From positions 62,001 through 126,000 of the forward strand of contig JBCDLH010000011.1 in NCBI GenBank assembly GCA_038745585.1: 64,000 nucleotides of DNA, in the 5' to 3' direction. The notes under the pieces were generated by a model, which did no database searches, was not told the origin of the DNA, and saw only the letters and a list, made by a program, of their open reading frames with translations. Each line of letters opens with the position of its first letter. Position 1 is the stretch's first letter. The stretch is from HLUCCA09 sp038745585 (GTDB lineage: Bacteria; Pseudomonadota; Alphaproteobacteria; Rhodobacterales; Rhodobacteraceae). A program made the translations under genes and the position numbers. Below are positions 15,330 through 23,690 of this stretch, piece by piece.

Positions 15330-17015
15330 ATGTCCGCAACCGCATCCATGGAGGAATTCGAGGCCCTCCTCAACGAAAGCCTCGAGATCGACACGCCCGC
15401 CGAAGGGTCCGTTGTCAAAGGCCGCGTGATCGCTATCGAAGCCGGTCAGGCCATCATCGACGTCGGCTACAAGATGGAAGGCCGCGTCGAACTCAAAGAA
15501 TTCGCAAACCCTGGCGAGGCGCCCGAGATCGAAGTGGGCGACGAGGTCGAAGTCTATCTCGATCGCGTGGAAAACGCCCGCGGCGAAGCCTCGATCAGCC
15601 GTGAGAAAGCCCGCCGCGAGGCCGCCTGGGACCGTCTGGAAAAGGCCTATGCCGACGAGGAGCGCGTCGAGGGCGCGATCTTTGGCCGGGTCAAGGGCGG
15701 CTTTACGGTCGATCTTGGCGGTGCCGTGGCGTTCTTGCCGGGCTCGCAGGTCGATGTGCGCCCGGTGCGCGATGCCGGCCCGCTGATGGGCCTCAAACAG
15801 CCCTTCCAGATCCTCAAGATGGACCGTCGCCGGGGCAATATCGTCGTCTCCCGCCGCGCGATCCTTGAAGAAAGCCGCGCCGAGCAGCGCGCCGAGGTCA
15901 TCTCGAACTTGCACGAAGGTCAGGCGGTTGACGGGGTGGTCAAGAACATCACCGAATACGGCGCCTTCGTCGATTTGGGCGGGGTCGACGGCCTCCTGCA
16001 CGTGACCGACATGGCCTGGCGCCGCGTCAATCACCCCTCCGAGATCCTGTCGATCGGCGAGACCGTGAAGGTCCAGGTCATCAAGATCAACAAAGAGACG
16101 CACCGCATCTCGCTCGGCATGAAGCAGCTTCAGGCCGATCCGTGGGACAGTGTCGAAGCGAAATTCCCGCTCGACAGTACGCATACGGGCCGCGTCACGA
16201 ACATCACCGATTACGGTGCGTTCGTAGAGTTGGAGCCCGGTGTCGAGGGCCTTGTCCACGTTTCCGAAATGTCCTGGACGAAGAAGAACGTTCATCCTGG
16301 CAAGATCGTCTCTACCTCCCAGGAGGTCGAGGTTATGGTCCTCGAGATCGATACGCAGAAGCGCCGCGTGTCGCTCGGCCTCAAACAGACCATGCGCAAC
16401 CCGTGGGAGGTCTTTGCCGAGACGCACCCCGAGGGCACCGAAGTTGAAGGCGAGGTCAAGAACATCACCGAGTTCGGCCTCTTCATCGGCCTGCCCGGCG
16501 ATATCGATGGGATGGTCCATCTCAGTGATCTCAGCTGGGATGAGCGCGGCGAAGACGCGATCCAGAACTATCGCAAAGGAGATATGGTCAAGGCCGTCGT
16601 CACCGAGACCGACACTGACAAGGAGCGCATCTCGCTCTCGATCAAAGCGTTGGGTGGTGACAAATTCGCCGAGGCGACCGGCAGCGTGAAGCGCGGCGCG
16701 ATTATCACGGTGGAGGTCACCGCGATCGAGGATGGTGGGATCGAGGTCGAGTATGAAGGCATGAAGTCCTTCATCCGGCGTTCCGATCTTAGCCGCGACC
16801 GCGCCGAGCAGCGTCCCGAACGATTTGGCGTAGGGGACAAGATCGACGTCCGTGTGACCAATATCGACAGCAAGACCCGGCGTCTCGGCTTGTCGATTAA
16901 AGCGCGCGAGATTGCCGAGGAGCGGGAAGCGGTCGAACAATTTGGGTCGTCCGATTCGGGTGCGTCGCTCGGCGATATTCTCGGCGCCGCACTGAAGGGC
17001 GGCGACGACAAGTGA
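15330..17015 (+). CDS. rpsA: 30S ribosomal protein bS1
   Basis: 561 residues with six S1 OB-fold repeats; recurring motifs VKNITEYGAFVDLGGVDGLLH, TDYGAFVELEPGVEGLVH and KNITEFGLFIGLPGDIDG mark repeats 3-5. It binds mRNA on the small subunit and helps initiation on structured or weakly led messages. I start at ATG 15330 (MSATASMEEFEALLNESL), the usual Rhodobacteraceae N-terminus; an ATG at 15300 is in frame. No strong Shine-Dalgarno is present, common for rpsA. Followed by a strong terminator. Confidence 0.97.
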   Translation: MSATASMEEFEALLNESLEIDTPAEGSVVKGRVIAIEAGQAIIDVGYKMEGRVELKEFANPGEAPEIEVGDEVEVYLDRVENARGEASISREKARREAAWDRLEKAYADEERVEGAIFGRVKGGFTVDLGGAVAFLPGSQVDVRPVRDAGPLMGLKQPFQILKMDRRRGNIVVSRRAILEESRAEQRAEVISNLHEGQAVDGVVKNITEYGAFVDLGGVDGLLHVTDMAWRRVNHPSEILSIGETVKVQVIKINKETHRISLGMKQLQADPWDSVEAKFPLDSTHTGRVTNITDYGAFVELEPGVEGLVHVSEMSWTKKNVHPGKIVSTSQEVEVMVLEIDTQKRRVSLGLKQTMRNPWEVFAETHPEGTEVEGEVKNITEFGLFIGLPGDIDGMVHLSDLSWDERGEDAIQNYRKGDMVKAVVTETDTDKERISLSIKALGGDKFAEATGSVKRGAIITVEVTAIEDGGIEVEYEGMKSFIRRSDLSRDRAEQRPERFGVGDKIDVRVTNIDSKTRRLGLSIKAREIAEEREAVEQFGSSDSGASLGDILGAALKGGDDK

Positions 17016-17034
17016 CCTCTGCTTAACGGAAGCG

Positions 17035-17068
17035 GGGCCCCGTACGTCGCTGCGTACGGGGCCCTTTT
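17035..17068 (+). terminator. Rho-independent terminator of rpsA
   Basis: Perfect 12-bp stem (17035-17046 with 17053-17064), loop TCGCTG, then TTTT. It begins 20 bases after the rpsA stop, so ihfB must have its own promoter. Confidence 0.92.
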
Positions 17069-17396
17069 GGCACTGAATTCAGGACGGCCGTTCCGCGGCG
17101 GCGGCTCCCGGTTGCGTACCAAGGTTCAGACGGTGTGCGGTGCCCGTCGAACCGCTCTCAACCGTCTTCGAAGTGGTTGCTGGTCGCGCCACGATGCGCC
17201 CAGACCCGGCCCCCATTGCACCCGGCAACCAGCCGTCGTGCGCCCGAGCGAATCGCGCGGTGTCCCGGTCTGCCAACAACGTCGTGGGGTTCGAGCCTTG
17301 GCGTAAATTGCCTGATCCCGGCGCGCTTCACGAAAAAAGATGCCTCTTTCCCGCGCTTTAGTTGTGGATTTGTACCGTAGTGCACGGGCAATACCG
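17069..17396. other. Intergenic stretch between rpsA terminator and ihfB promoter
   Basis: About 330 bases with no convincing gene; short open frames on both strands show no recognisable protein. The last 80 bases are less GC-rich and lead into the ihfB promoter. Confidence 0.6.
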
Positions 17397-17425
17397 TTCA
17401 CCAAACACGAAATCTCTCCTATAGT
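17397..17425 (+). promoter_or_regulatory. ihfB promoter
   Basis: -35 TTCACC (17397-17402), exactly 17 bases, -10 TATAGT (17420-17425), giving a leader of about 45 bases before the ihfB ATG. Confidence 0.6.
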
Positions 17426-17478
17426 TTGACCAACGACAAAGTGAATGCTGGTGCCGCAATGGGCCGCAGGGGGGACAC

Positions 17479-17769
17479 ATGATCCGGTCTGAACTCATCC
17501 AAATTCTCGCTGACGAGAACCCGCATCTCTATCAGCGTGATGTCGAGCGGATCGTGAACACCATCTTCGAAGAGATTATCGATGCGATGGCCCGTGGAGA
17601 TCGGGTCGAACTCCGGGGGTTCGGGGCATTTTCCGTCAAAAAGAGGGACGCGCGCACAGGGCGGAACCCACGGACGGGCGAGGCGGTCGATGTGGACGAA
17701 AAGCACGTCCCTTTCTTCAAGACCGGCAAACTGCTACGGGATCGGCTCAACAACGAGACCGCGTCCTGA
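17479..17769 (+). CDS. ihfB: Integration host factor subunit beta
   Basis: 96 residues, full length for an HU/IHF-family DNA-bending protein that pairs with IHF-alpha. Family features: MIRSELIQ start, VELRGFGAFSVKKRDARTGR (about residues 44-63) and the conserved proline in GRNPRTGEAV of the DNA-intercalating arm. GGGGGGA precedes the ATG. The order rpsA, ihfB, lapA, trpF is conserved in alphaproteobacteria. Confidence 0.97.
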   Translation: MIRSELIQILADENPHLYQRDVERIVNTIFEEIIDAMARGDRVELRGFGAFSVKKRDARTGRNPRTGEAVDVDEKHVPFFKTGKLLRDRLNNETAS

Positions 17770-17776
17770 GGCCTTC

Positions 17777-18145
17777 ATGATTCTGCGCTACATCAAGTAT
17801 CTCTTCCTGATCGTCTTGGCGATTTGCCTGCTCGTTCTGTGCCTGGCGAATGGGCAGATTGTGACCCTGACGGCTCTGACCCCAGAGCTCGAGCAGTTCT
17901 CTGGGCTGAGTTATACCATTGATCTGCCGCTCTATTTCGTCGCTCTCGGCGGCGTGGCCATCGGGCTCTTGATCGGGTTCATCTGGGAATGGCTGCGCGA
18001 GTCCAAGCACCGTGCCGAGGTCACTAAGCGGCAGCAACAGGTGCGCACGCTCAAGCGCGAGATGATCAAAATGAAGGGCGACAAACCCGAGCATAAGGAC
18101 GATGTCCTGGCGCTTCTCGAAGAAAAGCCGACCAAGGCGGGCTAG
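17777..18145 (+). CDS. lapA: LapA family protein (DUF1049), inner-membrane LPS assembly type
   Basis: 122 residues. Two hydrophobic helices (about 5-30 and 52-74) followed by a charged, coiled-coil-prone C-terminal tail, the LapA_dom layout. In E. coli LapA works with LapB in LpxC turnover and LPS assembly; a lapB gene is not next door here. It starts 7 bases after ihfB and ends 5 bases before trpF, so the three probably share a transcript. Confidence 0.85.
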   Translation: MILRYIKYLFLIVLAICLLVLCLANGQIVTLTALTPELEQFSGLSYTIDLPLYFVALGGVAIGLLIGFIWEWLRESKHRAEVTKRQQQVRTLKREMIKMKGDKPEHKDDVLALLEEKPTKAG

Positions 18146-18150
18146 ACCCG

Positions 18151-18807
18151 ATGGCACCCGACATTGCGATCAAGGTCTGCGGGCTGACCCGTGTGGGTGA
18201 TGTGGCCGCGGTTGCTGCGGCCGGCGCGCGTTACTTTGGGTTGATGTTCTTCGAGAAATCGCCGCGCCATCTCAGCCTCGATCAGGCCCGTGCGCTCGCG
18301 TTGGCCGCGCCGGCGGGCCTTGCCAAGGTCGCGGTCACTGTGGATGCGAGCGACGCCCGGCTCGATGAGATCCTGGCCGCCGTGCCGCTCGATTTGATCC
18401 AGCTCCACGGCGGCGAGAGCCCGGCCCGCGTCAGCGCCGTGCGCGCGCGGACAGGGCTGCCCGTCGTGAAAGCTGTTGGAGTGGCGACGGCCGCCGATCT
18501 GCCGCGTCTCGCCGATTACGAGACGGTCGCTGACCAGGTCCTCGTCGACGCCAAACCTGCGCCCGACGCCGACCTGCCCGGCGGCAATGGCCTGGCCTTT
18601 GACTGGCGGCTGTTGCAGGGACGGCGCTGGGCAAAGCCCTGGATGCTCGCGGGCGGGCTCAGGCCCGAAAATGTCGCCGAGGCGATCCGGCGGACCGGTG
18701 CGCGTCAGGTCGACCTCTCCTCGGGCGTCGAGAGCGCGCCGGGGGTCAAGGATCCTGCCCGGATTGCCGCCTTTGCCGCCGCCACGCGCGAGGCGCTGCC
18801 CGCTTGA
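18151..18807 (+). CDS. trpF: Phosphoribosylanthranilate isomerase
   Basis: 218 residues, a TIM-barrel enzyme of tryptophan synthesis converting phosphoribosylanthranilate to CdRP. Motifs: KVCGLTR with catalytic Cys near residue 10, QLHG near 92, LVDAK (general acid Asp) near 130, and LAGGLRPENV plus VDLSSGVE phosphate-binding loops. It starts 5 bases after lapA; trpB follows after 99 bases. Confidence 0.96.
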   Translation: MAPDIAIKVCGLTRVGDVAAVAAAGARYFGLMFFEKSPRHLSLDQARALALAAPAGLAKVAVTVDASDARLDEILAAVPLDLIQLHGGESPARVSAVRARTGLPVVKAVGVATAADLPRLADYETVADQVLVDAKPAPDADLPGGNGLAFDWRLLQGRRWAKPWMLAGGLRPENVAEAIRRTGARQVDLSSGVESAPGVKDPARIAAFAAATREALPA

Positions 18808-18906
18808 TCCGGCAGGCGCGCCGCTTTGGCGCGGCCGATTGGATTGGCTTTACCGGCCATTGCATCAGGTGTATCCCAACACGCCGCGAAAGCAGGGAGG
18901 CCGATC

Positions 18907-20127
18907 ATGCCAGAAGATCTCATCAACAGCTTCATGACCGGGCCCGACGAGAACGGGCGCTTTGGCGATTTCGGCGGGCGCTTCGTCTCCGAGACGCTGA
19001 TGCCGCTGATCCTAGAGCTCGAACGGCAATACGAGTTTGCCAAGACCGATGAGACGTTTTGGGCGGAGATGGAGCATCTCTGGAAGCACTATGTCGGCCG
19101 CCCCTCGCCGCTCTACCTCGCCGAGCGCCTGACGGAGCGCCTGGGTGGTGCGAAAGTCTACATGAAGCGGGACGAGCTGAACCACACCGGCGCGCACAAG
19201 ATCAACAACGTGCTGGGCCAGATCCTGCTCGCGCGCCGCATGGGCAAGACGCGGATCATCGCCGAGACAGGCGCGGGGCAGCACGGCGTGGCTACCGCGA
19301 CGGTCTGCGCCAAGTTCGGGCTCAAATGTGTCGTCTATATGGGCGCGCATGATGTCGAGCGGCAATCGCCGAACGTCTTTCGGATGAAGCTCCTTGGGGC
19401 GGAGGTCGTCCCGGTGACGTCGGGCCGCGGCACGCTCAAGGACGCAATGAACGATGCGCTGCGCGACTGGGTCACGAATGTCCGCGACACGTTTTACTGC
19501 ATCGGGACGGTGGCGGGGCCGCATCCCTATCCCGCCATGGTGCGAGACTTTCAGTCGATCATTGGCAAGGAGGCCCGGTCGCAGATGCTGGAGGCCGAGG
19601 GCAAGCTTCCCGATACGATCATCGCTGCGATCGGCGGAGGCTCGAATGCGATGGGCCTCTTCTATCCGTTCCTCGACGACAAGGACGTCGCGATCATCGG
19701 CGTCGAGGCGGGCGGACGTGGCGTGGACGATAAGATGGAGCATTGCGCTTCCCTGACCGGCGGACGTCCCGGCGTGCTCCATGGCAACCGGACCTACCTT
19801 CTGCAGGACGAGCACGGGCAGATCCTTGAGGGCTACTCGATCTCGGCAGGGCTCGACTATCCCGGGATCGGGCCAGAGCATTCTTGGTTGCACGATATCG
19901 GGCGGGCGAAATACGTCTCGATCACTGACGCCGAGGCGCTTTTGGCGTTCCAGCTCTGCTGCGAGACTGAGGGGATCATTCCTGCGCTTGAGCCAAGCCA
20001 CGCCCTCGCCCATGTCGCAAAAATCGCGCCGGATCTGCCCAGAGACCACATCATTTGCATGAATATGTGTGGGCGCGGCGATAAGGACATCTTTACGGTG
20101 GCCAAGGCGCTGGGGTCGGAGATCTGA
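18907..20127 (+). CDS. trpB: Tryptophan synthase beta chain
   Basis: 406 residues, PLP-dependent condensation of indole and serine. The lysine motif is KRDELNHTGAHKINN, with the PLP Lys in AHK (about residue 97), and the glycine-rich phosphate loop is GGGSNAMG. GCAGGGAGG precedes ATG 18907, which decides the start; in-frame sequence further up is not family-like. The alpha subunit gene trpA is about 12.5 kb away on the other strand, as in other Rhodobacteraceae. Confidence 0.97.
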   Translation: MPEDLINSFMTGPDENGRFGDFGGRFVSETLMPLILELERQYEFAKTDETFWAEMEHLWKHYVGRPSPLYLAERLTERLGGAKVYMKRDELNHTGAHKINNVLGQILLARRMGKTRIIAETGAGQHGVATATVCAKFGLKCVVYMGAHDVERQSPNVFRMKLLGAEVVPVTSGRGTLKDAMNDALRDWVTNVRDTFYCIGTVAGPHPYPAMVRDFQSIIGKEARSQMLEAEGKLPDTIIAAIGGGSNAMGLFYPFLDDKDVAIIGVEAGGRGVDDKMEHCASLTGGRPGVLHGNRTYLLQDEHGQILEGYSISAGLDYPGIGPEHSWLHDIGRAKYVSITDAEALLAFQLCCETEGIIPALEPSHALAHVAKIAPDLPRDHIICMNMCGRGDKDIFTVAKALGSEI

Positions 20128-20994
20128 GCGGCTATGTGGCGTTTGGCCATGTGCCGCGTGCCGCTCTAGGCAAAACACCTGAACGAAGCGCTAGGCCGTG
20201 CCAGAGCGGTGCCGTGGGGTGGCGCAGCAACGAGTGAGCTATTGCGCTTGACCCCAATCACATCCGCCCGCGCCAAGCTAAAGGCTGACTGAGACGAAGC
20301 GCCATCCCGTCTCGCCAAAGGCGAGCAACCCAGGAATCGGCGCACCTTCGGTGCGACGGTATGGGACGGGACGGGACGGCGCTGGCCCGGTGGCCTATCG
20401 GCCTTGGTTCCGTGCCGGGGTGCGCAACTCGCAGGTTGAGTCGCACGACTTCGCGCAGGGTCCTTTTTCCAATCGTATCGCCTCTGTTTCCTGGCCTACC
20501 TCCAGACAAACGCTCGAAGCGCTCCTAATCCAATGGCAGATATCCGCCTCCTGAATGGTCGAAGTGAACTCCGTTCCTTCAGTTTGAGGATCCCTAGGTC
20601 GCTCTCGGAAAGCTATTTGTATCAATGACCTATCCCCATAAACCAATGACCCATGCTCAGGTTTAGGCGTCACTTAAACCCCCGACGAATAGAGACCCTC
20701 GGCGCAATCGTCCAAATCGAAGCCACGGAAGCTGTTGTGGTAGCTCGTGTGTTGATCTCCGCAGTTGCGGATCGGGGGTAGGTACCTCCGCGGCTTCCGG
20801 TGTTGAGTAACGAGTGGCTGGTCTTGGAGGCGGGTCGCCTCCGTCGACCCGTCTCCTTCCGCACTTCCTTTGTCCCGAGGAGGGACGGTTGGAGACGGGC
20901 CCTCTTGCGTCATTGTGCGCCGTCGGCTGACAATCATCGGTTCCGGCGTTAAACCAGTGCGGCCTGTTGGCCGATTCGTACGAAGGAGAGACCC
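20128..20994. other. Gene-poor 867-base stretch between trpB and the LuxR-type pair
   Basis: Less GC-rich than its surroundings, with no reading frame I can support on either strand. Visible structure: a 7-bp stem GAGCGGC/GCCGCTC (20126-20132 with 20160-20166) just past trpB that may act in termination; hairpin CGCAC/GTGCG (20341-20355); GGGAC repeated three times (20363-20377); and a perfect hairpin GGAGGCG-GGT-CGCCTCC (20826-20842). It could hold an untranslated RNA or decayed genes; nothing is recognised. Confidence 0.5.
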
Positions 20995-21354
20995 ATGCGT
21001 GGCCTCATCCTCTTTTGTTCTCTCTTGGCTGCGCTTGTCGCGTGGCCGTTCTCGGCCATTGCCCAGACCCGTTCGTTGACCCAAACCGACGCCGACAGCG
21101 CGATCACGTTGCCCGAGCCCACGCTCGAGGCGCGCGTGATCGAGAGCTTGCGCGGCGATGGTTGGGTTCGCATTGAACGGGACCGGACCCTTCTCGGTCG
21201 GGTCCGCATCACGGCTCTCCGTACAGGCAACACCCGCGAGATCGTGCTCAATCCGCATACCAGCGAGATTCTGCGCGATCTGGAGCTGGGTCCGGATGGC
21301 GCTCCTGCTTTCCCGGCTCAGTCGCGTGAGCCTGGGACGGACAATGCCAACTGA
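20995..21354 (+). CDS. Small secreted protein upstream of membrane-bound regulator
   Basis: 119 residues with a clear Sec signal peptide (1-23, ending SAIAQ). The mature part is about 95 residues with GDGWVRIERDRTLLGRVRITA, a pattern reminiscent of short PepSY-like beta domains, but I cannot assign a family. AAGGAGAGA precedes the ATG. Its last 11 bases overlap the start of the LuxR-type gene, so the two proteins are made together. A periplasmic partner or sensor role is inference. Confidence 0.75.
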   Translation: MRGLILFCSLLAALVAWPFSAIAQTRSLTQTDADSAITLPEPTLEARVIESLRGDGWVRIERDRTLLGRVRITALRTGNTREIVLNPHTSEILRDLELGPDGAPAFPAQSREPGTDNAN

Positions 21355-21949
21355 CACATCCCTTGTTGGAGCGCAGACAGACGTAAACGCCAAGCCGGGC
21401 TCTCGCAAAGCGGCCAAGTCGTCCGAAACGGATCCCGCCGTGCCGAAGGGGCGGCGTGGCTCTCCTTTGTCTAGGTTCGGCTTGGCGCTGCTGCTTTTGG
21501 GACAGCTCGCCTGTGCGATGTTCTTCGTCTACGACCTCTTCGGCGGCCAGCTCGGCCTGCGCTCGGCCCCGATTAGCTGGATGGCGCGCGAGATTATTCA
21601 GATCGCGGCGCTCTCAGGGCTGGTGGTTGGCGCGCTGGTCACGGCCTTTGCCCTCAGGCGGAGCGAGGCACGGCGCGCGGCGGTCGAGCTCGAACTTGAA
21701 GAGCTCTCGGAGGCCTTTCATGACCTGATGCAGAAGCGTTTTACCGAATGGGGCCTTACACCTGCGGAAAAGGATGTCGCGCTCTTCATCATCAAGGGCT
21801 TCTCGATCCAGGAGATTTCGGGCCTGCGGGAGACGTCGGACGGCACCGTCAAGGCGCAGATGGCCGCGATCTATCGCAAGGCGGGTGTGTCGAGCCGGGC
21901 GCAACTCGTGACGCTGTTCATCGATCACTTGATAGAGCCGTTCGCCTAG
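21344..21949 (+). CDS. Membrane-anchored LuxR-type HTH transcriptional regulator
   Basis: 201 residues. Two transmembrane helices (about 44-63 and 82-103), a charged helical linker (105-135) and a C-terminal LuxR/GerE helix-turn-helix (about 138-198: LTPAEKDVALFIIKGFSIQE, then GTVKAQMAAIYRKAGVSSRA). No receiver, PAS or autoinducer domain is present. GGGACGG precedes ATG 21344. A DNA-binding domain tethered to the inner membrane and coupled to a secreted small protein suggests one-component envelope signalling; this is inference. Confidence 0.82.
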   Translation: MPTDTSLVGAQTDVNAKPGSRKAAKSSETDPAVPKGRRGSPLSRFGLALLLLGQLACAMFFVYDLFGGQLGLRSAPISWMAREIIQIAALSGLVVGALVTAFALRRSEARRAAVELELEELSEAFHDLMQKRFTEWGLTPAEKDVALFIIKGFSIQEISGLRETSDGTVKAQMAAIYRKAGVSSRAQLVTLFIDHLIEPFA

Positions 21950-22135
21950 GGCGGTCGATTGAACGCGCCACGATTGGGCTGCACGATTAGGCTTCGTCGC
22001 GCCGGAAAATCAGGGCCATGCCAGTTTGATGTCCAGTCGCTGCGGTCAGGCTGCGAGAGGAGCCGTGTTTTTCAGCGCCACACGTGGGCATCGTGGGCAT
22101 CAAGGGAGGCTGGGCGAAAGACGCCGGACGACCTG

Positions 22136-22513
22136 TTACTCCGTCGTCAGTGCGTAGTTCTCCAACACCTCGAGCGGCACGACGTCAAGCGCGCTGCGGT
22201 GGGTGGCGTCGAGGTTGACCTTTGGCGCGCACCCCTCCTCATGCGCTTGGAGGAAGCGCCCGGCACAGAGGCACCATTGATCGCCCGGCTTGAGGCCCGG
22301 AAAGCTGAACTCGGGGCGGGGCGTCGAGAGATCGTTGCCGAGATACTTCGATAGCGCGAGAAACTCGGCCGTCATCACGGCGCAGACTGTGTGGCTCCCG
22401 CGGTCTTGAGCACACGTGTTACAATGCCCGTCCCGGAAAAAGCCGGTCATCGGTGTGGTCGAGCAAGCGGCGAGGGTACCGCCGAGCACGTTGACCGAAG
22501 GATCCTTGTTCAT
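22136..22513 (-). CDS. DUF2237 family protein
   Basis: 125 residues, full-length DUF2237. Conserved features: NVLGGTLAACSTTPMTGFFR at the start, CNTCAQDRGSHTVCAVMT and PGLKPGDQWCLCAGRF. Several cysteines suggest metal or redox chemistry, but no function is established for the family. ATG 22513 is preceded by AAGGGAAG. It stands alone, convergent with the regulator gene. Confidence 0.88.
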   Translation of the reverse strand: MNKDPSVNVLGGTLAACSTTPMTGFFRDGHCNTCAQDRGSHTVCAVMTAEFLALSKYLGNDLSTPRPEFSFPGLKPGDQWCLCAGRFLQAHEEGCAPKVNLDATHRSALDVVPLEVLENYALTTE

Positions 22514-22579
22514 AGCGCTTCCCTTCACCCTTTGAGTAACTAGCGGCGCGCGGGCGCCTGTCGAGCCATCCTGCCATGC

Positions 22580-23674
22580 CTAAAGCGCCGTTGGCCCCGT
22601 CCAGGAGACGCTTCGACCGTGAAAGTCGACCCTCGCAAGCTCTCGCTTTTGGCCACCGGGCCAGCGTGTCAGCGTGAGGCTTGCCAGTTGCCCGCCATCT
22701 GCCTCCATCGCGATACGGGCAAGGGGAGCGGCGTCCGATGCCATTGCGCCGGCCTCAGCAATCAGCGTCTCGCCCTCCGCCTTTGCCGCCTCCGGCAGAT
22801 ACTGCCATGCGACCGTGTGGAAGAGGATCGTCGTGCCGTGGGAGGGGCGGGCGGGCAGCCGCCGCGCCAGCCACGCCACCGCGTCCGCCGCATCGATCCG
22901 CGCTTCCATGTCTCGCGCGAGCCCGATGGCGCCCTCCGTAACCGCTGCGCGGTGGGGCTGGTCAGGCCAGAGATAGGAAAGGAGGCGCAGCCGCCCTTCC
23001 GTAGTTCGAGGGTCGATCGGCGCGAGATCGACACCGCGGCGTTCGGCGATCTTCTGGGCCGTCGCAGGCGGTGCGCCGCCCTCCCACTTCGGAGCCATGC
23101 GTACAGGCGACGCGTTGGGGCCATAACACACCCCTGGCACGTCGATGCGGAAGCGGTCGGCGCGCAGATTTAGCCCGCCCGAACACCCAATTTCCCAGAG
23201 CGCCAACGGCCCCGGAGCCTGTGCCGCGACGAGGTTGAGCGCGGGCACGATTGCCGCTGTGCGGCGAACTTCGTTGGTCTGCGGCGCGGTCCGCAGCGTG
23301 TCGAGCAGGGCGTCTTCGTGGCGGATGAACGCTGCGGTGACCGCGAGCCAGAGTGCGTCGTCCGACACTGTGTGCGGCGGATACGCGGCGGCAAGGCCGT
23401 CATCCGCGCCGGCGATCACCAAGCGGTGGAGCCCGCCGGCGAGCCGGAGCGCGGGGTTGTCCGCCCCGATGCCGGGATCGCCGGGCCAGCCGAGAACGGC
23501 GCGGGCGACCTCTCCCTCGGGCCAATCCCGCTCAGCCAAAAGCGCCATCAGCCGGCCCATGAAGGGCGACCCTAGCCGGACGCAGGACCGGCCCTGCTGG
23601 GCCAGCGCCGCCCGCACGGCCGCCTCTCGGGCGCAATTGGTCACGTCTGTTTGGGGCGTTGTCGGGCGTGGCAT
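22580..23674 (-). CDS. DUF2332 family protein
   Basis: 364 residues, matching DUF2332 of unknown function. Segments such as GSPFMGRLMALLAERDWPEG, LWEIGCSGGLNLRADRFRID and TILFHTVAWQYLPEA fit; the middle GxxGGLN part looks like a degenerate SAM-binding loop. I start at ATG 23674, 16 bases after the beta-lactamase-fold gene; an earlier in-frame ATG at 23713 would overlap that gene. Likely cotranscribed with it. Confidence 0.82.
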   Translation of the reverse strand: MPRPTTPQTDVTNCAREAAVRAALAQQGRSCVRLGSPFMGRLMALLAERDWPEGEVARAVLGWPGDPGIGADNPALRLAGGLHRLVIAGADDGLAAAYPPHTVSDDALWLAVTAAFIRHEDALLDTLRTAPQTNEVRRTAAIVPALNLVAAQAPGPLALWEIGCSGGLNLRADRFRIDVPGVCYGPNASPVRMAPKWEGGAPPATAQKIAERRGVDLAPIDPRTTEGRLRLLSYLWPDQPHRAAVTEGAIGLARDMEARIDAADAVAWLARRLPARPSHGTTILFHTVAWQYLPEAAKAEGETLIAEAGAMASDAAPLARIAMEADGGQLASLTLTRWPGGQKRELARVDFHGRSVSWTGPTAL

Positions 23675-23690
23675 GGCCGTGTGCCAAGGC

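Noticed and set aside
15132..16940. 602-codon open frame antisense to rpsA
   Set aside because: It is the codon-bias shadow of a highly expressed, GC-rich gene. The sense frame is an unmistakable S1 protein; the antisense protein has no family features.
20674..21417. 247-codon minus-strand frame over the empty stretch and the secreted-protein gene
   Set aside because: Arg/Thr-rich with no domain; it overlaps a gene with signal peptide and a good ribosome site on the other strand.
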